Assembly: GCA_934693215.1 (NCBI GenBank)
Contig: CAKUVB010000007.1
Coordinates: 1-22,030 of the forward strand
Reading direction: 5' to 3'
Source of the DNA: an uncultured Candidatus Melainabacteria bacterium
Lineage (GTDB): Bacteria; Cyanobacteriota; Vampirovibrionia; Gastranaerophilales; Gastranaerophilaceae
Length of the DNA stretch: 22,030 nt
A model generated the notes under the pieces. The model saw only the letters and a program-made list of their open reading frames with translations, had not been told where the DNA came from and ran no database searches. A program made the translations under genes and the position numbers. Positions 15,392 to 22,030 of this stretch are shown in pieces (position 1 is the first letter of the stretch; the number at the start of each line of letters is the position of its first letter).

Positions 15392-16207
15392 AGATTTGTA
15401 ATAATCACTAAGAATTCTTGCATCACCTTCGATGCTTGGGCTTTCACATACAATCGCACCTTTTACATCAAAATCTTTAAATGCTTTAAGTAAGTCCTTA
15501 TAGTTAAAATCCGATTCATCAAAGTTTAGATGTTGTTTTTCACCTTTTGAAGTATATTCTATACCTGCCATATGTGCATGAAAATGCTCTAATGGGTTTT
15601 TATCAGCAAGTTCGTTCCCTATTTTCTCGAAGATTTTAGCGAATTCATCATAAGTATTATAAATTCCATTATATCTTGCATGTAAGTGTGAAAAATCTAC
15701 ACAAGGAAGAACATACTCAAATTCTTTAGAAAGAGTAACTATTTCATCTAAATCACCCCATTGAGTAGCTTTTCCTGTTGTTTCAGGCCTTATCCAAACT
15801 TTTACATTTTTATTTGATAATATATCTGTTATTTTTTTAGTTTGATTTCTAATAGTTTGATAAACTTTTTCTTTATCCATACCTAAATAAAAACCGGCAT
15901 GGTAAGTAATAGAAAATGCTCCAACCTCATCTGCGATTTCAGCAGTTTCTACAATTCTTTGAATACTAGCCTCTATTTTTTCTTCTTCTCTTGCATTCAA
16001 ATTAATATAAAACGGAGCATGGATAGTTTTTACTAAATTACTATTCTTAACAGCTTGTTTACTAACCTCACTAATTCGAACACCACGAACAAACTCTAAC
16101 TCTAATCCATCAAGAGCTAAATCCTTCAAAACCTCAAAGGCTTTTTCATAACCTTTTCCTGCACTTTTGATTGGCATGCCAGCTGTTAAAAAGTTTAGTT
16201 TATCCAT
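15386..16207 (-). CDS. Endonuclease IV-like TIM-barrel metalloenzyme (AP_endonuc_2 family)
   Basis: A 273-residue TIM-barrel protein. The metal ligands of Endo IV appear in order: H63 in IHAPFYINL, H103 in YHAGFYLG, E142 in RPETTGKATQWG, D171 and H174 in CVDFSHLHAR, H210 or H212 in HFHAHMAGIE, H226 in GEKQHLNF, and E255 in IVCESPS. The text is closest to the shorter archaeal-type Nfo-like proteins (PETxGKxxQxG; HxxGIEY; HLNxDESDFNYxDLLxAxKDFDVKG). An AP-endonuclease role in base-excision repair is likely, but sugar isomerases share the fold. The ATG at 16207 overlaps the stop of the upstream formyltransferase gene by 1 nt (TAATG), so translation should be coupled. It is last in a three-gene minus-strand operon. 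Confidence 0.8.
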   Translation of the reverse strand: MDKLNFLTAGMPIKSAGKGYEKAFEVLKDLALDGLELEFVRGVRISEVSKQAVKNSNLVKTIHAPFYINLNAREEEKIEASIQRIVETAEIADEVGAFSITYHAGFYLGMDKEKVYQTIRNQTKKITDILSNKNVKVWIRPETTGKATQWGDLDEIVTLSKEFEYVLPCVDFSHLHARYNGIYNTYDEFAKIFEKIGNELADKNPLEHFHAHMAGIEYTSKGEKQHLNFDESDFNYKDLLKAFKDFDVKGAIVCESPSIEGDARILSDYYKSL

Positions 16208-17139
16208 TAGTAAAATCTTTCTCCTTCTTTTGGGTTTATATGTTTTATAAAATCTGCAGAATCACCCGCAAAATAACTTCCGAATTGCAAAACTTTTATA
16301 GCAATACAATCTTTTGCAGTTTTAACAATAACATTATTATCCTTTATTTTTACAATTGTACCATTTGGTATATTATCGGAATAATGTTTTTTTACAACTT
16401 CAACTTTCATTACTCTAACTGAAAGATGTCTAAAGAAGGTCGTAGCAAGTATAAAAGGATTTAATGCTCTAACTTGTCTTTCTATATCTTCCGCTGAATT
16501 ATTATAATTTATATACGTTTCTTTATCCGTTATTGTATCTGCAGTGATAAAAACACCTTGTTTTTGAGGAATAGAAGGAAGTTGTCGTTCTTCATATTCT
16601 TTTAATGTAGCAATAAGCATTTCAACACACATCTCATTGGTTTTGTTAAATAATGAACCCATTGTTTCATATTTTTCAATAGGACATGTTAGTTGAAGAA
16701 CAATATCCCCTCTATCAAATTCATTATTCATATGGTGTAATGTTACACCTGTTATTTTTTCATTATTTAAAATCACCCTAGAGTATGGATTTGCCCCCCG
16801 ATACTCAGGCAACAAAGATGGGTGAAGATTTAAAAAACCATCTTTTACACAATTCAAAAGTTCCTCTGGAATTTTATAATTGAAAGAGCACACAACAGCT
16901 AAATCTATATTCAAATCTTTAATTTTTTGTAAGAAATTTGGAGCTTTTAAATCTGTATATTCTATAAAATTAAGTCCTTTATCTTCTACAAAGCCTTTAA
17001 ACGCAGAGTACATATGATGGCTAGGCTTTGGTCCCATAACACCTACAATATTTACATGTTCTTGAAAACAAGCTTCAAGACAAATAAATGCCATATCCGG
17101 AATTCCAACAAATAATATACGTTTTTTAAACTCGTTCAT
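16207..17139 (-). CDS. Methionyl-tRNA formyltransferase-family (Fmt-like) protein
   Basis: A 310-residue formyltransferase with both domains. The N-terminal domain has the catalytic triad N104, H106 and D142 (LNLHPSLLPEYRGANP; NNEFDRGDIV), with the same H-to-D spacing (36) as E. coli Fmt. A C-terminal Fmt-like domain follows (AEDIERQVRALNPF; PNGTIVKIKDNNVIVKT; ADFIKHINPKEGERFY). It should move formyl from 10-formyl-tetrahydrofolate to an amine. Several Fmt positions differ: SLLPRYRGAAPI is SLLPEYRGANPY, and the usual basic insert after the first strand is shortened. It may therefore be the cell's Fmt or a paralogue acting on a sugar or other amine. It overlaps the upstream Cys-rich gene by 14 nt and the downstream TIM-barrel gene by 1 nt. 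Confidence 0.8.
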   Translation of the reverse strand: MNEFKKRILFVGIPDMAFICLEACFQEHVNIVGVMGPKPSHHMYSAFKGFVEDKGLNFIEYTDLKAPNFLQKIKDLNIDLAVVCSFNYKIPEELLNCVKDGFLNLHPSLLPEYRGANPYSRVILNNEKITGVTLHHMNNEFDRGDIVLQLTCPIEKYETMGSLFNKTNEMCVEMLIATLKEYEERQLPSIPQKQGVFITADTITDKETYINYNNSAEDIERQVRALNPFILATTFFRHLSVRVMKVEVVKKHYSDNIPNGTIVKIKDNNVIVKTAKDCIAIKVLQFGSYFAGDSADFIKHINPKEGERFY

Positions 17140-17524
17140 AATTAATAGCTTCTTTCAATAGTTCTGAACAAAAAGACACAATTTGCATACAATTTTGTTT
17201 TCTTTCTTGTGATTGAAACTCAAAACCTCTTGACAAAACTCTACAACAAGTTGCCGGATATTTTTCTTTAAACTTTGCAATAAATCCTTTTGCTTTTTCT
17301 CTTGCTATTGGCTCGTTTCCGAACTTATTATTTTTACCAAATATTAACCCAATAACCATTTCTGAACCTGATACCGCCCCACATAAACAACCAGAGCCGA
17401 TACCCCCAGAAAAAGATGTTGCAACAGGTAAAAGACTTTCGTCACAAAGACCTAAATCTATAGCTTCTTTTACAATACTTTCTGAACAAGAGTATCCAGA
17501 CTTATAATAATCAACTGCGTTCAT
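17126..17524 (-). CDS. C_GCAxxG_C_C family Cys-rich putative redox protein
   Basis: A 132-residue protein of the C_GCAxxG_C_C family: YSCSES (C13), GGIGSGCLCGAVSG (C46, C48), TCC (C93, C94), NCMQ (C112) and C119. The family is thought to be redox-active or cofactor-binding, but no member's reaction is established to my knowledge. No signal peptide. The start at 17524 is supported by AGAAAGGA (complement of 17533-17540) 8 nt upstream. It is first in the operon and its 3' end overlaps the Fmt-like gene by 14 nt, so all three genes are probably made together. Confidence 0.85.
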   Translation of the reverse strand: MNAVDYYKSGYSCSESIVKEAIDLGLCDESLLPVATSFSGGIGSGCLCGAVSGSEMVIGLIFGKNNKFGNEPIAREKAKGFIAKFKEKYPATCCRVLSRGFEFQSQERKQNCMQIVSFCSELLKEAINYERV

Positions 17525-17574
17525 ATCAAAATTCCTTTCTATAAAAGAATATCACAAAATGTATTTACAAAATA

Positions 17575-17596
17575 GTATATTCATTATTTAATATAC
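17575..17596. repeat. 7-bp inverted repeat at the divergent SBP / Cys-rich operon promoter region
   Basis: GTATATT (17575-17581) and AATATAC (17590-17596) are exact inverted copies with an 8-nt spacer, ending 3 nt before the ATG at 17600. The right arm contains a possible -10 (TAATAT, 17589-17594) with TTTACA (17564-17569) as -35. An operator role is possible, chance also. Confidence 0.3.
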
Positions 17597-17599
17597 CGT

Positions 17600-18394
17600 A
17601 TGAGCGATAAATTTTGGCTTATTTTAATATCTATAGTTCTTGCTATCGTCTATGCTATTGATTACAAAATGGACAAAGCAAATTCTGTAAATCAAGATTT
17701 GTTAAAAACCATAAAAAATCGAGGTTACATTATTGTCGGTGTAAAGACTGATACTAGACCTTTCGGATATTTAGAAAACGGAAAGAATGTTGGGTTTGAT
17801 GTTGATATAGCTAAATATATTGCAAAAGATATTTTTCATGACTCTTCAAAAATTGAGTTTGTTCAAGTTACCCCTTCTAATCGCTTATATTTTTTAAACG
17901 TAGAAAAGGTTGATATGGTTGTTGCAACAATGACGACTTCACCTGAACGCAGAAGAATTATAAACTTCTCTAAGCCTTATTTTGTTGCAGGTCAAGCACT
18001 TTTGGTGCGTGCTGGGAGTCCGATAAAAAATCTAGCAGATTTAGATAATAAAAATGTTGGTGTTTTGTATGGTTCAACGGCAGAAAAAAATATAAGAATG
18101 ATGATACCGTCCGTTAATGTATATGGATACAAAACATACCATGACGCATATCGAGCCTTGAAAGCTGGTACTATTCAAGGGATAGCTTCAGACGATACTA
18201 TCCTTAGAAACTATTCTTTAACAGATACTTCAGTAAAACTTTTACCTAAAAGATATACTCGAGAAATGTATGCTATTGGGGTTAGAAAAGGTGATGACAC
18301 AAAGAATTTGTTAAAATTAATAGATATGAATATTTCTAATATGGTTAATGATGGAACATTAACATCTTTAAAAAGAAAATGGAAATTGAATTAA
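17600..18394 (+). CDS. Family-3 amino-acid solute-binding protein (ABC-type, orphan)
   Basis: A 264-residue periplasmic binding protein of the SBP_bac_3 group (GlnH/PEB1-like). Hallmarks: LLKTIKNRGYIIVGVKTDTRPFGYL (34-58), GFDVDIAKYIAKDIF (65-79), VDMVVATMTTSPERRRIINFSKPYF (104-128) with the Arg that binds the ligand alpha-carboxylate, and GVLYGSTAEKNI (154-165). It should bind a polar amino acid for uptake. The N-terminus has one hydrophobic segment (5-20) without a lipobox Cys or a clean cleavage site, so it may stay membrane-anchored. No ABC permease or ATPase gene is adjacent. No Shine-Dalgarno precedes the ATG; the hydrophobic N-terminus still argues for this start, and the mRNA may be nearly leaderless. 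Confidence 0.88.
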   Translation: MSDKFWLILISIVLAIVYAIDYKMDKANSVNQDLLKTIKNRGYIIVGVKTDTRPFGYLENGKNVGFDVDIAKYIAKDIFHDSSKIEFVQVTPSNRLYFLNVEKVDMVVATMTTSPERRRIINFSKPYFVAGQALLVRAGSPIKNLADLDNKNVGVLYGSTAEKNIRMMIPSVNVYGYKTYHDAYRALKAGTIQGIASDDTILRNYSLTDTSVKLLPKRYTREMYAIGVRKGDDTKNLLKLIDMNISNMVNDGTLTSLKRKWKLN

Positions 18395-18458
18395 CTTGAG
18401 TATTATTATTTATTTACTAAAATATTTATAGAGAGTAATTTTTTAGGGTTTTGTATAT

Positions 18459-21400
18459 ATGAAAAAGATTTTAATTGGAGTTTGCATATTACTTTGTGCA
18501 GGAATACTTCTTTGTTTTATTCCGTTTAATGCAAACAAATTTATTCCACTTATTAAACAACAAGTTGCAGAACAATACGGTTTAAATATCGAAACAACAA
18601 AATTAACATTTAAAGTTGGGCCTTCGGTAATTATCAAATCTCCGGCTGTTATGTTGAGCTATAATCAAAACGAAACTCTAGCCTCTTTAAAAGGTGTAAA
18701 ACTTAAAATTGCGATATTCCCACTTCTAAAACATGAAATAAAAATAAAAGATGTAAGAATTGGCGATGTTGATTCTTGTCTAAAACTTGATAAAAATAAC
18801 AAATTAGAAATATTTAATTATATAAAACCGGTAAACAATATAAACTCTATTTCTAAAATCAGACTTAAAAAATACAAAAACACTTTAATTACTCCTGATG
18901 AACAAAATTACGTTTTTACAGGCTCAGAATTATTAATCTCTGATTTTAAACCGAACAATCATATAAAACTATCAAGTCATGGAAAGCTTTTGATAGAAGG
19001 TGTTAAGTATATAGATTATGATTTTTCGGTATTGTATGATGGACTAAGCTTCAAAACTCCAAACAATATTGATGTTCTTGACTTTTTAAAACAAGTAAAA
19101 GAAAAACAAGCTAATGCATCAATTGTTACGGATTTAAAGATTAAAAACACAAAAGAAGGTTTAAAGACTGATGGTGTTATAAGTATAGATAAATTAACCT
19201 TTGTGGTTAATGACAAAAAACTTCCATATAGTAATGCTAATTTCAGTATTTTAGGAAACAAAGTATCAGTTTCATCTTTGATTTATACAAATTCTACAGA
19301 CAAAATCAAAATAAACGGTTTTGTTACTTTAACAGACAATCCAAACTTTAACATATCTGTAAAATCAGATAAAATTAATTTAAAAGATTTGTTATATTTT
19401 GCAAGATTATACTCTGATATATCTGAATTCAATCAAATTATAGACATAAATGGAACTTTGTATTCAAACTTTACTCTTAAAGGAACTTTAAAGCATTTAA
19501 AATCAAGTGGCTTCTTTAAGATTTCTAATGCAAATGTAATTATGGATAAAATCAAAATTACAAATGTAAACTCTGATATTGATTTTTCAGATAACAAAAT
19601 ACTTATTAAAACAACAAAAGCTTATGTTAATGATGCCCCTGTAATTGTTACAGGAGATATTATATCTAATAAATTTAACTTGAATTTAATAGTTAATAAA
19701 TTCAAGTTAAACAATGCAAAATTTAATAAATTAAAAATAAATAGTGGTATCATCTCTGTAGTTGCAAATCTCTCAGGATCATATAAGAATTTAACTCCGA
19801 GAATCGAGGCAGAATTAACAAATATTATCGGAGGATATGAAATCGCAAGATTTAGAGCAAATAGATTTTTATTTAAGTCTGCGGATAAACATTCAGGAGA
19901 AATTCTTGTTTCTAACTTAGTAACAAATCTACCTAGAACTAATGCGATTACAATACCTCATTTAAAAGCACATTTAACAGAATCCGATATTTCTATTAAT
20001 GATTTTTATACTTATTCAACTGATTCTAAAATAAATATGGCTGGCTCTGTACTAAATTATAACGAACAAGACAAACTAACATTTTCATTCAAAGGACAAG
20101 GGTTTGTTAATCCAAATGGAATTATAAAAATAAAAGAGCTTGATAGTGTTTTTCCTGTATTAATAGAATTCAATGGAGATAAAGCACAACAAAATATCAA
20201 AGCTCAATTGTTATCACAAAACCCAAAATCTATTGTTAGTATAGCTCAACCAGTAATTATCAATTTTGTTTCAAAACTGGAAAAACAAGAACTAAAAATA
20301 AGTGATTGTAGCATTAATACATACAAAGGTTTATTTGAACCAAACCAACGCAAGAATATTGCAAACTCGACAAAACTTTGTGTACTTACAGGTTCTATAG
20401 AGAATTTATACAATCCAATTTTTAAAAATATAAAAATTAATATCCTAAAAACCTGTCCGCTTAATATCTCTCACTATATGGCAAAACTTAACGGTAACCT
20501 TGTCATAAACGGAAAAATTCGAAAACCAGAAATTGTAGGTAATATCAAAGTGCCTATTTTATCCGACAAGTATGGTTGTTTTACTGCAAAAAACATTGCA
20601 CTTGGACTAACTAAAAATATTATTAATTTTGACTGTGCAAATGTAAAAATCTTTGAAAGTTCTTTGAGTTTTGTTGGTACAGCAGAAGCTAAACTAACTC
20701 AAAATATTAAAATCAAAACATTAAATATAAAATCAAAAGATATAGATTTAGATAACTTGTCACTACTTCTTTTAATCGCAAAAAATTGTGAATTAAAAGC
20801 TATTATTGAAAATGGTACTATGTTTTCAGAAAGTGTAAGCATCAAAACTCCTGTTGATTCAATCTTGTTATCAGATATGAACGCAAACTTCAATCTAAAT
20901 AATAACAACCTCAATATCAATAGTTTAGCAGGTAATATGTATAACGGCAAAATTGCCGGACATATAAACTTTAACACTCACACAGGAAATTATACAGGTT
21001 TAATACAAGGTAGAGGATTGAGTGCAGGTCCTGTTCTCAAATCTATGACGAACTTAAAAGAAAATATTTGCGGAAAATTAGATTTTGACATGAATATAAA
21101 TAGTTCTATTAAATCAAAATTCTTAAAACATGCTAATTTGAAATTTATCATACATGATGGTCAAATGAGTACATTAGGCAAAGTTGAGCATTTGTTATAT
21201 GCTCAAAACATTGTTGCTGATAGTATGTTAAAGACCTCTCTAGCCGTAATTACTAGAGCTATCGCCAGCAAAGATACAGGTTTGTTTAAATATCTAAATG
21301 GAATTATTGTAATCAATAATGATGTTGCGACAATTCACTCAATAAAAATGCTTGGTCCAAACATGAGTTTGTATATCACAGGACATTACGGAATAATGTC

Positions 21401-21737
21401 AAATATAGCGAATGCTACTATTTTAGGAAGATTATCAAACACGATGGTATCCTCTTTAGGTAATTTTGGTACTTTTACGATGAATAAGTTTAAAATAGCA
21501 TTAACAGGAGAAGGTTCAGAAGAAGTTAGAGTTTTGCAAAATGGTGTTGAAAACATTCCACAACTACCACAAAGAAACACTAAGGAATTTAGAGCTATAA
21601 TCTCCGGTCCTGCGGAAGCAAAAACCTCTGTTCGTTCGTTCATGTGGATATCTGAAAGCGAAAAAGAATACAGAACAAGAGAAGTTCCTCAATCAAATAT
21701 TGGAATCCCTAAGTTTATTGAAAATTTACCATATTAA
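18459..21737 (+). CDS. Large AsmA-like envelope protein (putative bridge-like lipid transporter)
   Basis: A 1092-residue protein with one N-terminal membrane anchor (MKKILIGVCILLCAGILLCFIPF, 1-23) followed by the AsmA-type start (FIPLIKQQVAEQYGLNIETTKLTFKVGPSVIIKSPAVMLSY). The long middle consists of repeated short beta segments with alternating hydrophobic residues (e.g. INGTLYSNFTLKGTL, VNAPVIVTGD-like units), as in AsmA/YhdP/TamB proteins that form hydrophobic grooves. The AsmA-type C-terminal region lies at about 840-1010 (LSAGPVLKSMTNLKENICGKLDFDMNIN; HDGQMSTLGKVEHLLYAQNI). Such proteins are linked to anterograde phospholipid delivery to the outer membrane. It begins 64 nt after the SBP gene with no terminator between, so co-transcription is likely. 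A perfect 15-bp inverted repeat lies inside the gene at 19674-19711. Confidence 0.8.
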   Translation: MKKILIGVCILLCAGILLCFIPFNANKFIPLIKQQVAEQYGLNIETTKLTFKVGPSVIIKSPAVMLSYNQNETLASLKGVKLKIAIFPLLKHEIKIKDVRIGDVDSCLKLDKNNKLEIFNYIKPVNNINSISKIRLKKYKNTLITPDEQNYVFTGSELLISDFKPNNHIKLSSHGKLLIEGVKYIDYDFSVLYDGLSFKTPNNIDVLDFLKQVKEKQANASIVTDLKIKNTKEGLKTDGVISIDKLTFVVNDKKLPYSNANFSILGNKVSVSSLIYTNSTDKIKINGFVTLTDNPNFNISVKSDKINLKDLLYFARLYSDISEFNQIIDINGTLYSNFTLKGTLKHLKSSGFFKISNANVIMDKIKITNVNSDIDFSDNKILIKTTKAYVNDAPVIVTGDIISNKFNLNLIVNKFKLNNAKFNKLKINSGIISVVANLSGSYKNLTPRIEAELTNIIGGYEIARFRANRFLFKSADKHSGEILVSNLVTNLPRTNAITIPHLKAHLTESDISINDFYTYSTDSKINMAGSVLNYNEQDKLTFSFKGQGFVNPNGIIKIKELDSVFPVLIEFNGDKAQQNIKAQLLSQNPKSIVSIAQPVIINFVSKLEKQELKISDCSINTYKGLFEPNQRKNIANSTKLCVLTGSIENLYNPIFKNIKINILKTCPLNISHYMAKLNGNLVINGKIRKPEIVGNIKVPILSDKYGCFTAKNIALGLTKNIINFDCANVKIFESSLSFVGTAEAKLTQNIKIKTLNIKSKDIDLDNLSLLLLIAKNCELKAIIENGTMFSESVSIKTPVDSILLSDMNANFNLNNNNLNINSLAGNMYNGKIAGHINFNTHTGNYTGLIQGRGLSAGPVLKSMTNLKENICGKLDFDMNINSSIKSKFLKHANLKFIIHDGQMSTLGKVEHLLYAQNIVADSMLKTSLAVITRAIASKDTGLFKYLNGIIVINNDVATIHSIKMLGPNMSLYITGHYGIMSNIANATILGRLSNTMVSSLGNFGTFTMNKFKIALTGEGSEEVRVLQNGVENIPQLPQRNTKEFRAIISGPAEAKTSVRSFMWISESEKEYRTREVPQSNIGIPKFIENLPY
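19674..19711. repeat. Perfect 15-bp inverted repeat inside the AsmA-like gene
   Basis: TTTAACTTGAATTTA (19674-19688) and TAAATTCAAGTTAAA (19697-19711) are exact inverted copies with an 8-nt loop. It encodes FNLNLIVNKFKLN from residue 406, in frame. No T-run follows, so it is not a standard terminator. Confidence 0.75.
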
Positions 21738-21762
21738 TATTCAGCATATTTAATATTACTTA

Positions 21763-21791
21763 TTGCCATACATCTGCTTTCTTGTTAAAAT
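21763..21791 (+). promoter_or_regulatory. Promoter of gpmI
   Basis: TTGCCA (21763-21768), exact 17-bp spacer, TAAAAT (21786-21791), with an extended -10 TG at 21783-21784. It sits 27 bp before the gpmI ATG. This is the best-matched plus-strand promoter in the window and suggests gpmI is transcribed independently of the AsmA-like gene. Confidence 0.6.
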
Positions 21792-21818
21792 ATTCTCAAA
21801 AAGGAAAAGGAAGATATT

Positions 21819-22030
21819 ATGTCAAAGAGAGTATTATTATGTATTATGGACGGTTGGGGGATTAGTAAAGCAGGACACCCTGAACACGATGCTACAAGTC
21901 TTGCACATCCGGTTAATGTACCAGAATTAATAAAAGATGAGGCATCTACAAAGATTCATGCAGATGGTGAATATGTAGGACTTCCTGAAGGACAAATGGG
22001 AAATTCTGAAGTTGGTCACTTAAATTTAGG
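21819..22030 (+). CDS. gpmI: 2,3-bisphosphoglycerate-independent phosphoglycerate mutase (3' end outside window)
   Basis: The first 70 codons and part of the 71st are present. MSKRVLLCIMDGWGISKAGH carries the metal-binding Asp (D11 in MDGWG), and EYVGLPEGQMGNSEVGHLNLG carries the catalytic Ser63 of the phosphoserine intermediate. Both are diagnostic of the Mn-dependent, cofactor-independent enzyme interconverting 3- and 2-phosphoglycerate in glycolysis and gluconeogenesis. The segment between (HDATSLAHPVNVPELIKDEASTKIHADG) differs from the usual NAIxxAxTPxMDxL text but the spacing to Ser63 is normal. A purine-rich AAGGAAAAGGAAG (21801-21813) serves as ribosome binding site. The gene runs off the right edge. 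Confidence 0.95.
   Translation, partial: MSKRVLLCIMDGWGISKAGHPEHDATSLAHPVNVPELIKDEASTKIHADGEYVGLPEGQMGNSEVGHLNL

Noticed and set aside
16171..16422. Plus-strand 83-codon frame over the Fmt-like / TIM-barrel junction
   Set aside because: Entirely antisense to two well-supported overlapping genes and of biased Phe/Tyr/Asn composition.
1..22030. Mobile element, prophage, CRISPR array or tRNA/rRNA gene
   Set aside because: No transposase or integrase motif, no regularly spaced repeats, and intergenic gaps (all under 150 bp) contain nothing with tRNA-like form.

Overview
The window is AT-rich, tightly packed bacterial DNA from a Gram-negative (diderm) organism. Evidence for an outer membrane is a signal-peptide-bearing porin-like beta-barrel, an MsbA-type lipid exporter, an MlaE-type phospholipid permease and a large AsmA-like protein. 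The long GH57 enzyme with its Cys-rich DUF3536-type segment, the solitary glyQ and the very low GC content would fit a non-photosynthetic relative of cyanobacteria (Melainabacteria/Vampirovibrionia, e.g. gut Gastranaerophilales). This placement is inference from gene character, not a phylogeny.

Layout. 1-2171: 3' part of a GH57 glycosidase (+), meeting a small unknown gene (2172-2450, -) tail to tail over a hairpin. 2567-3790: porin-like protein (+), overlapping the end of recO (3785-4552, -), which lies behind a cytosolic HELGH zinc peptidase (4616-6169, -). 6266-8101: msbA-like exporter (+), followed by a terminator and then an unrecognised 435-residue Ala/Gly-rich, coiled-coil protein (8232-9539, +). 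9536-11227: ilvE then mlaE (-), driven by a promoter that lies inside a 10-bp inverted repeat. 11377-15391: glyQ and two tandem paralogous amino-acid permeases (+). 15386-17524: an operon on the minus strand made of a C_GCAxxG_C_C Cys-rich protein, an Fmt-family formyltransferase and an endonuclease-IV-like TIM-barrel enzyme. 17600-21737: an orphan family-3 solute-binding protein and a 1092-residue AsmA-like protein (+). 21819-22030: 5' end of gpmI (+).

The genes are mostly housekeeping: glycogen/alpha-glucan and glycolytic metabolism (GH57, GpmI), amino-acid uptake and transamination (permeases, SBP, IlvE), translation (GlyQ, Fmt-like), DNA repair (RecO, Nfo-like) and envelope lipid traffic (MsbA, MlaE, AsmA-like, porin). 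No IS element, prophage, CRISPR array, rRNA or tRNA was seen. No stretch without a gene exceeds 150 bases.

Most noteworthy signals: (i) all four convergent gene pairs end with stop codons that abut or overlap, and one pair shares a hairpin that encodes the same KAILS tail in both proteins; (ii) the terminator behind msbA has a right arm that is a perfect 10-nt complement of the ribosome binding site of the unknown 435-aa gene; (iii) that 435-aa protein is the best candidate for something undescribed; (iv) a perfect 15-bp inverted repeat lies inside the AsmA-like coding sequence.
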